NCBI RefSeq assembly: GCF_946151065.1 | Contig: NZ_CAMGZA010000004.1 | Location: 186,001-250,000, forward strand | DNA length: 64,000 bases | Direction: 5' to 3' | Source: Microbacterium sp. Marseille-Q6965 | GTDB lineage: Bacteria > Actinomycetota > Actinomycetes > Actinomycetales > Microbacteriaceae | Shown here: positions 41,812 to 50,206 of the stretch, in pieces | Layout: the number at the start of each line of letters is the position of its first letter | Numbering within the stretch: position 1 is the first letter of the stretch | Program-made: the position numbers and the translations under genes | The notes under the pieces: model-generated | What the model was told of the DNA's origin: nothing | Database searches by the model: none | Seen by the model: only the letters and a program-made list of their open reading frames with translations

Positions 41812-44800
41812 ATGCGGCGTGCGCTATGGGGATGGATCACCGCGGGTGTCGTGACGGCGCTCGTCCTGACGCTCGCCGTCGTGTGGCCCGGACTCGACGC
41901 GCAGCGCACGCCCGACACGGAACCGGGCGTGTGGGCGCTGCAGACGGGTCAGACCGTGCGCTATGCGCGCGTCAACACCGAGGTGCGCGAGCTCGACACC
42001 GTGCGGGCGGTCTCCAACCCGTCGGGCATCGTCCAGACCGAGCGCGGCGCCTTCCTCTTCGCGGAGAGCGACTCGCGCCTGCTCGAGATCGACACGGCCA
42101 TGCCGGTCGACTTCGACGACGAGGCGCAGGCCGCCGCCGAGCGCACGCCGGGCGGCACGGTCGACGTGGCGACGGCGGGGGACTACGCGGCGTATCTCAC
42201 CGACACGGGCACCGTTTTCGCGGGCGTGCTCGGCGAGGCGACGGTGCTCGTCGAGCCGCACCCGGCCGACGAGGAGGCCGAGGAGTCCGAGGAGGACGGA
42301 CGCTCGACGCCGTCGTGGACGGCCGACGCGATCACGATCGACGACCGCGGCGTGCTGTACGCCTACTCCGCCGACGACTCCCTCGTCACGCGATACGACG
42401 TCAGCGCGCGCCGCCTGCTCGGAGAGGACTCCGCGCCCAGCGGCCTCAGCAGCGAGGGGCTGCAGCTCACGGCCGTGGCCGGCACGTGGTTCCTCGTCGA
42501 CGCGACGAGCGGCGACGTCTGGCGTCGCGGTCAGGGCGACCCCTTCCAGCCCGGCCTCGGTGGGGTCGTGGCAGCGGGCACGGCGGCCTCCGAGGGCGAC
42601 GCGGCGTACGTCGCCGACGACCTCGGGCTCGTCGAGCTCCCGACGGGCGGCGAGCCGCGGCGCGTGTTCGACGCACCGGGCGGCGCCCCCGCCGCGCCGC
42701 GCGTCTTCAACGGCGACGTCTACGCGGCATGGCTCGACATCGCCGGCGGCACGATGTGGCGCATGCCGGCGTCTGGCGACCGCGACGGCACGCAGATCGC
42801 GCTGGACTACGCCGGCCGGGAGCTGCCCGAGGAGCGCGCACCCGTGTTCACGTCGTCGGGCTCGCGCATGATCCTCAACGAGACGCGCTCCGGCTGGGTG
42901 TGGACCATGCCCGACGGCGCGCTCGTGCCCTCGAGCCAGGAGTGGGAGCCGGAGGACGAGCTCGAGGAGGAGACGGTCCAGTCGCAGGAGCAGGCGGAGG
43001 TCGTCACCGACCCGCGCCCGCCGGTGGCGGAGGACGACGCCTTCGGCGTGCGGCCCGGCACGCTCGTGAGCCTGCCGGTGCTGTTGAACGACCACGATCC
43101 GAACCAGGACGTGCTCACGGTCATGGAGGGATCCGTCTCCGGCCTGCCGGAGGAGTTCGGACGGCTGTCGGTGACGGATGACGGCGGCCGGATCGCCGTG
43201 GACGTGGCGCCCGACGCGACCGGCTCGGCGACCTTCCAGTATCAGGTCGTCGACGGCACGCAGGAGGGCGGTCGGGCCTCGGAGACCGCGACCGTGACGC
43301 TCACGGTGGCTGAGGGCAACGGCGCTCCGGTCTGGTGCGGCGTCGCCGGGTGCCTGGCCGAGTGGCCCAGCCCCGAGGTCGCGCCGGGCGGCACGGTGAC
43401 GGTACCCGTGCTGGACGGCTGGGTCGACCCCGAGGGCGACCCCGTGATCCTGCTCGATGTCGCGAATCCCTCCGGCGAGGGGGCCGCCTCCGTGACGCCC
43501 CGCGGCGAGGTCGTGTACCAGCACAGCAATTCGTCGGCGGGATCGACCACCGTCGAGCTCCACGTCACCGTGGCCGACACGCGTGGCGCGCAGACGACGC
43601 GCTCGCTCGCGGTCAAGGTCGACCCCAATCCGCAGCTGCGCGCGGAATCGTTCGCCGTGCTCGACTCGGTGGGGACGATCTCCGTCGATGTCGAGCCGCA
43701 CGTCACGGGCACGGCCGGGCGGCTCGCGGTCGAGTCGGTTCGCGTGCTCGACAACGCCGACGCGACGGCCTCGCCCTCCGCGTTCGGCACGGGCTTCGAC
43801 TTCACGGCGGAGGAGGACGGGGTCTACCTCGTCCGCTACACGGTGACCGACGGCGCGAGCTCGGCCGAGGCGACGGCGCGGATCACGCTGCTGCCCGAGG
43901 ACGCGCCCGCGCAGCTCGCCGCGGCCCCCGTCACCGCCTTCGTGCACCAGGGCGCCGACATCACGCTCGACGTGATGCCCGCCATCAGCAACCCCACGCG
44001 CCGCGTGCTCATGCTCAGCGAGCCGCAGGTGGCGCCCGCCGACGGCGCCACGCTGCAGGTCGACGTGGTCGGGCAGAGCGCGCTGCGCATCACCGGCACC
44101 ACCGCCGACGGCGAGGCGGGGCTGCTGGGCACGGTGCGCTACACCGTCAGCGACGGCACGCTCGACGACGGCGCACAGGTGACCGGCGAGGCCAGCGTGT
44201 TCCTGCTGCCACCGGCCACCGATCTCTCGCCGATCGCCGTGGACGACTCGGTCGTGGTGCGAGCGGGGGCGCAGATCGACATCCCGGTGCTCGACAACGA
44301 CGTGGCCCCGTCGGGCCGCTCGCTCATGCTCGACCCGTCCGCCGTCCAATCGTCCACCGACAAGGCGCTCGCCTTCGCGTCCGGCTCCGTCATCCGCTAC
44401 CTCGCGCCGGAGGAGGCCGGTGACTACCGCGTGGACTACTCGGTCTACGCCGCCGGAGCGCCCTCGCTCGCCGACTCGTCCGCCGTGACGATCCGTGTCG
44501 TGGGTGACGAGGAGAATCGGGCGCCGCAGCCGCACCGCCTGGACGGGCGCGTGCTCGCGGGGCAGAGCGTGGAGATCCCGCTGCAGCGTTTCGGTGCCGA
44601 TCCCGACGGCGACACCGTGGAGCTCGACCGCATCCTCACCCAGCCCGACGTCGGTTCGGCGTCGATCTCAGCGGACGGCGAGTCGATCGTCTACTCGAGC
44701 GCCCCGGGATCGTTCGGGCAGGTCTCGTTCACCTATCAGGTCGTCGACGGGCAGGGGCTGCCGGGCACCGGTCGCGTCCGCGTGGGCGTGATGGCCGCCG

Positions 44801-47800
44801 AGGCCGACCCGCGCCCCGTGCTCTACACCGACTATGTGCAGGTGCAGGGGGCCGAGGATGCCGAGGTGACGGTGACGCCGCTCGCCAACGACATCGACCC
44901 GCTCGGCGGCGAGCTGAGCCTCGAGAACGTCGTGCCCGATGTGCCCGCCACCCTCGCCGACGGCACGGAGAACCCGCGCTACGTCGAGCTCACCGACCGG
45001 CTGACCGTGGAGGGCGACACGCTCCGCGTGCGACCGGGAGCCGAGTTCGGCACGATCTCCTACCTGTACGACGTGGAGACCTCCGGCGGCAACTCGGCGC
45101 GTGGCCGGATCGTCGTGTATGTCACCCGCGAGCGCGTGCCGGACTACCCGATCGTGAGCGACACCCGCCTCACGCTGGAGACGCGGGACCGGTTCGAGGA
45201 CGGCGTCGACGTGGTCGACGGGTCGGTCGCGTGGAGCGGTGGATCGGTCGACGACCTCGAGCTCGGCCTGTGGGGCGAGCAGGAGGGCGTCGAGGTCTCG
45301 GGGAACCGCATCTCCGGCGAGCTGACGCCGGAGGCGCGCGTCGTCCCGTTCCAGCTGGCCGGCGTCAGCACGAGCGGGGACGAGGTGGCCGGGTACGCGT
45401 TCCTGCGCGTGCCGGGGGACCGGGCCGCGCTCGCGGAGAAGGCCGACGCTCCGCCCATCGAGGTGCAGGAGAGCGAATCGGTCGAGTTCGACATGCGCGA
45501 CCGCGTGGCGGCGCCGCGCGGACGCACGCTCGAGGTCGGCGACGAGGTGGCGGCAAGCGGCGCGCGCAGCGCCGCGACCTGCACGGTCCGAGGATCGGTC
45601 GTCACGTATGCGGCTGGCGACGGCGCGCCGTGGAGCGACGCCTGCGCCGTGCCGGTGCGCCTCGACGGCGACGAGGCGTGGACGGTGCTCTCGGTCGGCA
45701 TCCGGGTCATCCCGAACGCGCCGCAGCCCGACCTGCAGGCCGCCGCGGTGACGGTCTCGCCGGGCGACACGAAGACGTTCGACCTCCAGCAGATGGTCAC
45801 GTGGCCGGGCGGCCGCGTGGGCGACCCCGTGCGTTTCGGCTTCGAGTTCGGGGGCTCGGCGCTGCGCGCCACCGCCTCGGGCAGCACCGTCACCGTCACG
45901 GCCACCGACAGCGCGCGCCCCGGCACGCAGGAGCGCGCCACCGTGACGAGCACGAGCCACGAGGATGTCGCGCCCGCATCGCTCACCTTCACGGTGGGCG
46001 AGGCGCCGTCGCAGCTGCCGCGCGGCGGCACGGCCGAGCAGCTGTGCCGCACGACGCAGGGCGGCTCGTGCGACATCCGCGTGGTCGGCATCGCGGGCGA
46101 GACGAACCCGCTCCCTGGCACGCCGCTGCGCCTCGTGTCAGTGCAGGCATCGCAGGCCTGCAGCGGGGTGTCGTTCTCGGTCGCCTCCGACACCCACGTG
46201 CGGGCCTCGTGGGCTTCGGGCACGCCGGGAGCGACCTGCCGGGCGCGCTTCGCGGTCGAGGACGCGCAGGGGCGCGTCTCGGGCGGCGAGGCGATGGGCA
46301 CGGTGCTGCTCGACCTGCACGGCCTGCCCAACGCCCCCGGCGGCGTGCGACAGGTCGGCTACGGCGACGGCGAGGTCATGCTGCGCGTCGACCCGGGCAC
46401 TTCCCGCGCCGCGTACCCCGCGCTGCAGGGCTTCCGCGTGACGTGGAACGGCCAGGAGGTGGCCAGCTGCTCGGCCGACGGGGCGTGCCCCGTCATCAGC
46501 GCCCCCAACGGCGAGCGGCGCGATTACGTGGTGCGCGCCGTCAACTCCACGGGCGAGTCCGAGGGCTCCGTCCAGACCACGGCATGGGCGTTCCGCGCGC
46601 CGGCGGCGCCGCGCGACGCGCGATGGACGCCGACGGTGACGCGCGGCGAGGGCAATCTCGTCGACATCGAGGTGGAGATCACCGAGCCACAGCAGACGGG
46701 CGCGATCGACATCTGGAGCGCCGCGACCAACCAGACGACGACCGTGGAGGTGAACGGCCGCTCCCGCGTGCAGGTGCGGGGCTACAACGTCGGATCGAAC
46801 AACCTCACCGACGTCACCATCACGCCGATCTCGATCCACGAGATCCCCGCGGGGCTGGCGGGCGTGAAGACGGGCGAGTCGATCACGCGCCAGATGCACG
46901 GCGTGGGGGCGCCCCAGGGCCTGGGCGTGCAGGCCAGCGCGACGAACGTGGGCGACGGCAGGTCGCGGATCGATGCCACCGCCTCGGCGGGATCGGGCAG
47001 CTCCGCCCCGGGGGTGAGCGTGGAGTACGGCTTCGTGCTCGACAACGGCTGGTGCAGCCCGCGTTCGTCCAGCCCGACCGCGTCGTTCACGGAGGACGAC
47101 GGCCGGGAGTACCGCATTCAGGCGTGCGCGCGCACCGTCTACCAGGGCCAGGAGTACGGCTCGGCGTGGGCCGAGACGTTCGTGCGGGCGATCCCGGTCA
47201 TGAACCCTCCCGAGGGGGCGACGTTCCGGGTGCGCGAGCGCCCATTTATCGAGGGCAACCAGGCGCAATGGCGCATTGTGCAGGTGACTCCCCCCTCGCG
47301 GCGGAACGCACCTAATGGGGCCGAACTCATGCCTGAGCAGGTGCCGCAGGGAAGCACCGTCTATGGGCGCCCCCCGGAGATTGCCTTCTGGTGGCAGCAC
47401 GAACAGTGGCCGGAGGTGCAATCGGCACCGGCGTATGCCGATCCGGAAACCGCGCCGTACCAGTTGAGGGCGAGCGTTAACATCGAATCTTCGTGCGTCG
47501 GTGGCGGTGCCCCTCCGAAGGCCGTCCTAGGTGAACACGATCAGCTGCAGCTCCCGGACGGCACAAGGATGTCGCCGACTATCACGGAGCTGGATCGAAC
47601 CTATTACGCCGGGTGGTTCCCGGTCGCTGCCGAAGCCGATGGCTCCGTGCCGACGGAAGCCGACCGGGTGGTTGTGCGTTCGAGAGTCAGCTGGGGCGGG
47701 GCTTATGGCCTCGAAGACGCCACGCTCGAGGTCAGTGGGAAGTGTGAGCCCGCGCGCGAACCAGCTCCAAGCGACCCGACGGATCCGCCCGCCGAGGGAT

Positions 47801-47802
47801 GA
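41812..47802 (+). CDS. Giant membrane-anchored surface protein with Ig/cadherin-like and FN3 repeats
   Basis: A 1996-residue protein with one N-terminal membrane helix (about residues 8-29) as a signal anchor and the rest outside the cell. Residues about 30-400 look like a beta-propeller (repeats such as YARVNTEVRELDTVRAVSNP). Tandem Ig/cadherin-like domains follow, recognisable by PVAEDDAFGVRPGTLVSLPVLLNDHDP and similar starts at PIAVDDSVVVRAGAQIDIPVLDNDV, APQPHRLDGRVLAGQSVEIPL and VLYTDYVQVQG. An FN3-like region lies near 1500-1600. There is no sorting signal. From about codon 1811 to the end the codon usage changes sharply (see findings). It starts one base after the kinase stop and may serve as its ectodomain; ligand unknown. 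Confidence 0.9.
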   Translation: MRRALWGWITAGVVTALVLTLAVVWPGLDAQRTPDTEPGVWALQTGQTVRYARVNTEVRELDTVRAVSNPSGIVQTERGAFLFAESDSRLLEIDTAMPVDFDDEAQAAAERTPGGTVDVATAGDYAAYLTDTGTVFAGVLGEATVLVEPHPADEEAEESEEDGRSTPSWTADAITIDDRGVLYAYSADDSLVTRYDVSARRLLGEDSAPSGLSSEGLQLTAVAGTWFLVDATSGDVWRRGQGDPFQPGLGGVVAAGTAASEGDAAYVADDLGLVELPTGGEPRRVFDAPGGAPAAPRVFNGDVYAAWLDIAGGTMWRMPASGDRDGTQIALDYAGRELPEERAPVFTSSGSRMILNETRSGWVWTMPDGALVPSSQEWEPEDELEEETVQSQEQAEVVTDPRPPVAEDDAFGVRPGTLVSLPVLLNDHDPNQDVLTVMEGSVSGLPEEFGRLSVTDDGGRIAVDVAPDATGSATFQYQVVDGTQEGGRASETATVTLTVAEGNGAPVWCGVAGCLAEWPSPEVAPGGTVTVPVLDGWVDPEGDPVILLDVANPSGEGAASVTPRGEVVYQHSNSSAGSTTVELHVTVADTRGAQTTRSLAVKVDPNPQLRAESFAVLDSVGTISVDVEPHVTGTAGRLAVESVRVLDNADATASPSAFGTGFDFTAEEDGVYLVRYTVTDGASSAEATARITLLPEDAPAQLAAAPVTAFVHQGADITLDVMPAISNPTRRVLMLSEPQVAPADGATLQVDVVGQSALRITGTTADGEAGLLGTVRYTVSDGTLDDGAQVTGEASVFLLPPATDLSPIAVDDSVVVRAGAQIDIPVLDNDVAPSGRSLMLDPSAVQSSTDKALAFASGSVIRYLAPEEAGDYRVDYSVYAAGAPSLADSSAVTIRVVGDEENRAPQPHRLDGRVLAGQSVEIPLQRFGADPDGDTVELDRILTQPDVGSASISADGESIVYSSAPGSFGQVSFTYQVVDGQGLPGTGRVRVGVMAAEADPRPVLYTDYVQVQGAEDAEVTVTPLANDIDPLGGELSLENVVPDVPATLADGTENPRYVELTDRLTVEGDTLRVRPGAEFGTISYLYDVETSGGNSARGRIVVYVTRERVPDYPIVSDTRLTLETRDRFEDGVDVVDGSVAWSGGSVDDLELGLWGEQEGVEVSGNRISGELTPEARVVPFQLAGVSTSGDEVAGYAFLRVPGDRAALAEKADAPPIEVQESESVEFDMRDRVAAPRGRTLEVGDEVAASGARSAATCTVRGSVVTYAAGDGAPWSDACAVPVRLDGDEAWTVLSVGIRVIPNAPQPDLQAAAVTVSPGDTKTFDLQQMVTWPGGRVGDPVRFGFEFGGSALRATASGSTVTVTATDSARPGTQERATVTSTSHEDVAPASLTFTVGEAPSQLPRGGTAEQLCRTTQGGSCDIRVVGIAGETNPLPGTPLRLVSVQASQACSGVSFSVASDTHVRASWASGTPGATCRARFAVEDAQGRVSGGEAMGTVLLDLHGLPNAPGGVRQVGYGDGEVMLRVDPGTSRAAYPALQGFRVTWNGQEVASCSADGACPVISAPNGERRDYVVRAVNSTGESEGSVQTTAWAFRAPAAPRDARWTPTVTRGEGNLVDIEVEITEPQQTGAIDIWSAATNQTTTVEVNGRSRVQVRGYNVGSNNLTDVTITPISIHEIPAGLAGVKTGESITRQMHGVGAPQGLGVQASATNVGDGRSRIDATASAGSGSSAPGVSVEYGFVLDNGWCSPRSSSPTASFTEDDGREYRIQACARTVYQGQEYGSAWAETFVRAIPVMNPPEGATFRVRERPFIEGNQAQWRIVQVTPPSRRNAPNGAELMPEQVPQGSTVYGRPPEIAFWWQHEQWPEVQSAPAYADPETAPYQLRASVNIESSCVGGGAPPKAVLGEHDQLQLPDGTRMSPTITELDRTYYAGWFPVAAEADGSVPTEADRVVVRSRVSWGGAYGLEDATLEVSGKCEPAREPAPSDPTDPPAEG

Positions 47803-47839
47803 CGAAACCCGTGAGCAACCCCCGAGAAGAAGGACACGC

Positions 47840-48805
47840 ATGACGATCACGCAGGAGCAGGCGACCTGGTTCGCCCAGACGTTCGCGCAGCTCGCCGACA
47901 ACGTCGAGCGGTCCGTGCTGGGCAAGCGCCACGTCGTGGAGCTGGTGCTCACGGCGATGCTGAGCGACGGTCACGTGCTGCTGGAGGACGTGCCCGGCAC
48001 GGGTAAGACCTCGCTCGCGCGGGCGCTCGCGCAGACGGTGAGCGGCACGAACACGCGCATCCAGTTCACGCCCGACCTGCTGCCGGGCGACATCACGGGC
48101 ATGACGGTGTACGACCAGAAGACCGGGGAGTTCGACTTCCACCCCGGCCCGATCTTCGCCAACATCGTGCTCGCCGACGAGATCAACCGCGCCTCGCCGA
48201 AGACGCAGTCGGCCCTGCTCGAGGTGATGGAAGAGGGCAAGGTCACCGTCGACGGCATCACGCGCCCCGTGGGCGAGCCGTTCCTCGTCATCGCCACGCA
48301 GAACCCCGTCGAACAGGCGGGCACCTATCGCCTGCCCGAGGCGCAGCTCGATCGCTTCCTCATGAAGACGTCGCTCGGCTACCCCGACCACGCCGCCACG
48401 GTGCGCATCATCGGCGGCGCCGCCACCGCCACCTCCGACCTCGCGGCGATCATCGCGCCGCAGGCGATGGTGGGCATGGCGGCCCTAGCCCGGACCGTGT
48501 ACGTCGACGCGCTGGTGCTCGACTACATCGCGCGCGTGGTCGAGGCCACGCGCACGGCCGAGCAGGTGCGCCTGGGCGTCAGCATCCGCGGCGCCCTCGC
48601 GCTGACGCGGGCCGCCCGCACCCGCGCCGCCTCGCAGGGTCGCACCTACGCGGTGCCCGACGACGTGAAGGCGCTGGCGGGCCCCGTCCTCGCCCACCGC
48701 CTCATCCTGCAGCCCGAGGCCGAGTTCGACGGCGTCACGGCGGATGCCGTGGTGGGCCAGGTGCTGCTCTCGGTGGCGCCCCCGGTGGACCAGCCCGCGG
48801 CCTGA
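47840..48805 (+). CDS. MoxR family AAA+ ATPase
   Basis: A 321-residue AAA+ ATPase of the MoxR group, chaperone-like proteins usually encoded next to DUF58 and transglutaminase genes, as here. Walker A is LLEDVPGTGKTS, Walker B is IVLADEINRASPKTQSALLE, sensor 1 is VIATQNPVEQAGTYRLPEAQLDRF, and the sensor-2 Arg region is RLGVSIRGALALTRAA. ATG 47840 is chosen because AGAAGGA lies seven bases upstream and MoxR proteins start near this point; upstream in-frame sequence overlaps the giant protein gene and is not conserved-looking. It is 37 bases after that gene and nine before DUF58. Confidence 0.95.
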   Translation: MTITQEQATWFAQTFAQLADNVERSVLGKRHVVELVLTAMLSDGHVLLEDVPGTGKTSLARALAQTVSGTNTRIQFTPDLLPGDITGMTVYDQKTGEFDFHPGPIFANIVLADEINRASPKTQSALLEVMEEGKVTVDGITRPVGEPFLVIATQNPVEQAGTYRLPEAQLDRFLMKTSLGYPDHAATVRIIGGAATATSDLAAIIAPQAMVGMAALARTVYVDALVLDYIARVVEATRTAEQVRLGVSIRGALALTRAARTRAASQGRTYAVPDDVKALAGPVLAHRLILQPEAEFDGVTADAVVGQVLLSVAPPVDQPAA

Positions 48806-48814
48806 TCCCCGTCC

Positions 48815-50206
48815 ATGGCACAGACCCGCAGCCGCACCCGCGCCCCCTCGTCGGCCACCCGCACGTCGACGAGCTGGGGCCGCACGCGCACGCGCACCAT
48901 CGGCCGCACCACCGCGACGACGAGGCGGCGCTCGCACGTCATCGTCACCGCCGTCTCGTGGTCGGCCGTCGGGGCCCGCCGCGCGGGGGAGGCGCTGCGC
49001 ACGGCGCGGGACTGGTGCCTCGAGGTCATCACGCCGGCCGGGTGGCTCGTCGTCGTCGCCGCGCTCGCGGGCACGATCATCGGCTGGGCGCTGGGCTGGG
49101 TGGAGTGGCTCGTGGCGGGACTGGCCGCCGTCGTCCTCATCGCCGTGACGGTGCCGTTCCTGTTCGGCAACCGGGCGCACGACGTGAGCGTGAAGGTCGA
49201 CCGTGACCGCGTCGTGGCCGGGGGGTCGGCGTCCGCCGAGGTCATCGTGCGCAACTCGGGGGCGCGCCCGACCCTGCCCGGGCGCATCGAGCTTCCGGTG
49301 GGCGACGGGCTTATCGAGGTGGACGTGCCGTTCCTGCGCGCCGGTCACGAGTCGGCGCGCACGCTCGAGATCCCCACGCCGCGGCGCGGCATCATCCAGA
49401 TCGGGCCCGCCGTCGAGGTGCGCTCCGACCCCGTCGGGCTCTTCCGCCGCGAGCGGGCATGGGACGACCGTCACGAGCTGTACGTGCACCCGCGCATCGA
49501 GACGGTGCCGACGACGAGCGCCGGTCTCATCCGCGACCTCGAGGGACAGCCGTCGCGACGCATCGTCAATTCCGACATCTCCTTCCACGCCATCCGGGAG
49601 TACGTGCCCGGCGACAGCCGCCGCCACGTCCACTGGAAATCGACCGCGAAGACCGGTCGCCTCATGGTGCGGCAGTACGAGGAGACGCTGCGCTCGCGCA
49701 CCGCCGTGATCCTCAGCGTCGACCCGGCCGACTACCTCGACGCCGACGAGTTCGAGCTGGCCGTGAGCGCGGCCGCGTCGCTGGGCGTGCGGGTGCTCCA
49801 TGACGGGCGCGACCTCGAGGTCGTCACCGGCGTCGAGCTGCCCCCCGTCGTGCCGCGCGGCATGACGCTGATCGAACGGATCCCCTCGATCAGCCCTCGG
49901 ACGATGCTCGACGGGTTCTCGGGTGTCGACGTGCGTCCACGCGCGACGCCGATCGAACAGATCGGGGACGTCGTGGCGGAGGACGACGAGGCGGTCTCCC
50001 TCGCGTTCCTCGTCGTCGGTTCCGTCATGCCGCTGCGCCGCCTGCAGCGTGCGGCGCTGGCGTTCCCGGCCGACACGGCCGTCATCGCGGTGCTGTGCGA
50101 CGAGCACGCTCGACCGCGCGTGCAGGCGGTGACGGGACTGACCACGGTCACGATCGCCGCGATCCAGGACCTCGGCGGGCTCCTCGTCAAGGGGGGACAG
50201 TCGTGA
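48815..50206 (+). CDS. DUF58 domain membrane protein
   Basis: A 463-residue protein with an Arg/Thr-rich cytosolic N-terminus (residues 1-70), two membrane helices (about 77-115) and a C-terminal DUF58 domain. The family signature HWKSTAKTGRLMVRQYEE (following REYVPGDSRRHV) is present, and the C-terminal half has the von Willebrand-like fold with AVILSVDPADY. MoxR ATPases act with DUF58 proteins, by analogy to metal-insertion or complex-assembly chaperones. GTGA overlap with the next gene shows coupled translation. Confidence 0.92.
   Translation: MAQTRSRTRAPSSATRTSTSWGRTRTRTIGRTTATTRRRSHVIVTAVSWSAVGARRAGEALRTARDWCLEVITPAGWLVVVAALAGTIIGWALGWVEWLVAGLAAVVLIAVTVPFLFGNRAHDVSVKVDRDRVVAGGSASAEVIVRNSGARPTLPGRIELPVGDGLIEVDVPFLRAGHESARTLEIPTPRRGIIQIGPAVEVRSDPVGLFRRERAWDDRHELYVHPRIETVPTTSAGLIRDLEGQPSRRIVNSDISFHAIREYVPGDSRRHVHWKSTAKTGRLMVRQYEETLRSRTAVILSVDPADYLDADEFELAVSAAASLGVRVLHDGRDLEVVTGVELPPVVPRGMTLIERIPSISPRTMLDGFSGVDVRPRATPIEQIGDVVAEDDEAVSLAFLVVGSVMPLRRLQRAALAFPADTAVIAVLCDEHARPRVQAVTGLTTVTIAAIQDLGGLLVKGGQS

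Noticed and set aside
47527..47952. Minus-strand open frame, and plus frame upstream of moxR, in the region with altered codon usage
   Set aside because: Considered as a possible inserted gene. Neither shows motifs, and the surface-protein frame runs through uninterrupted to its own stop.
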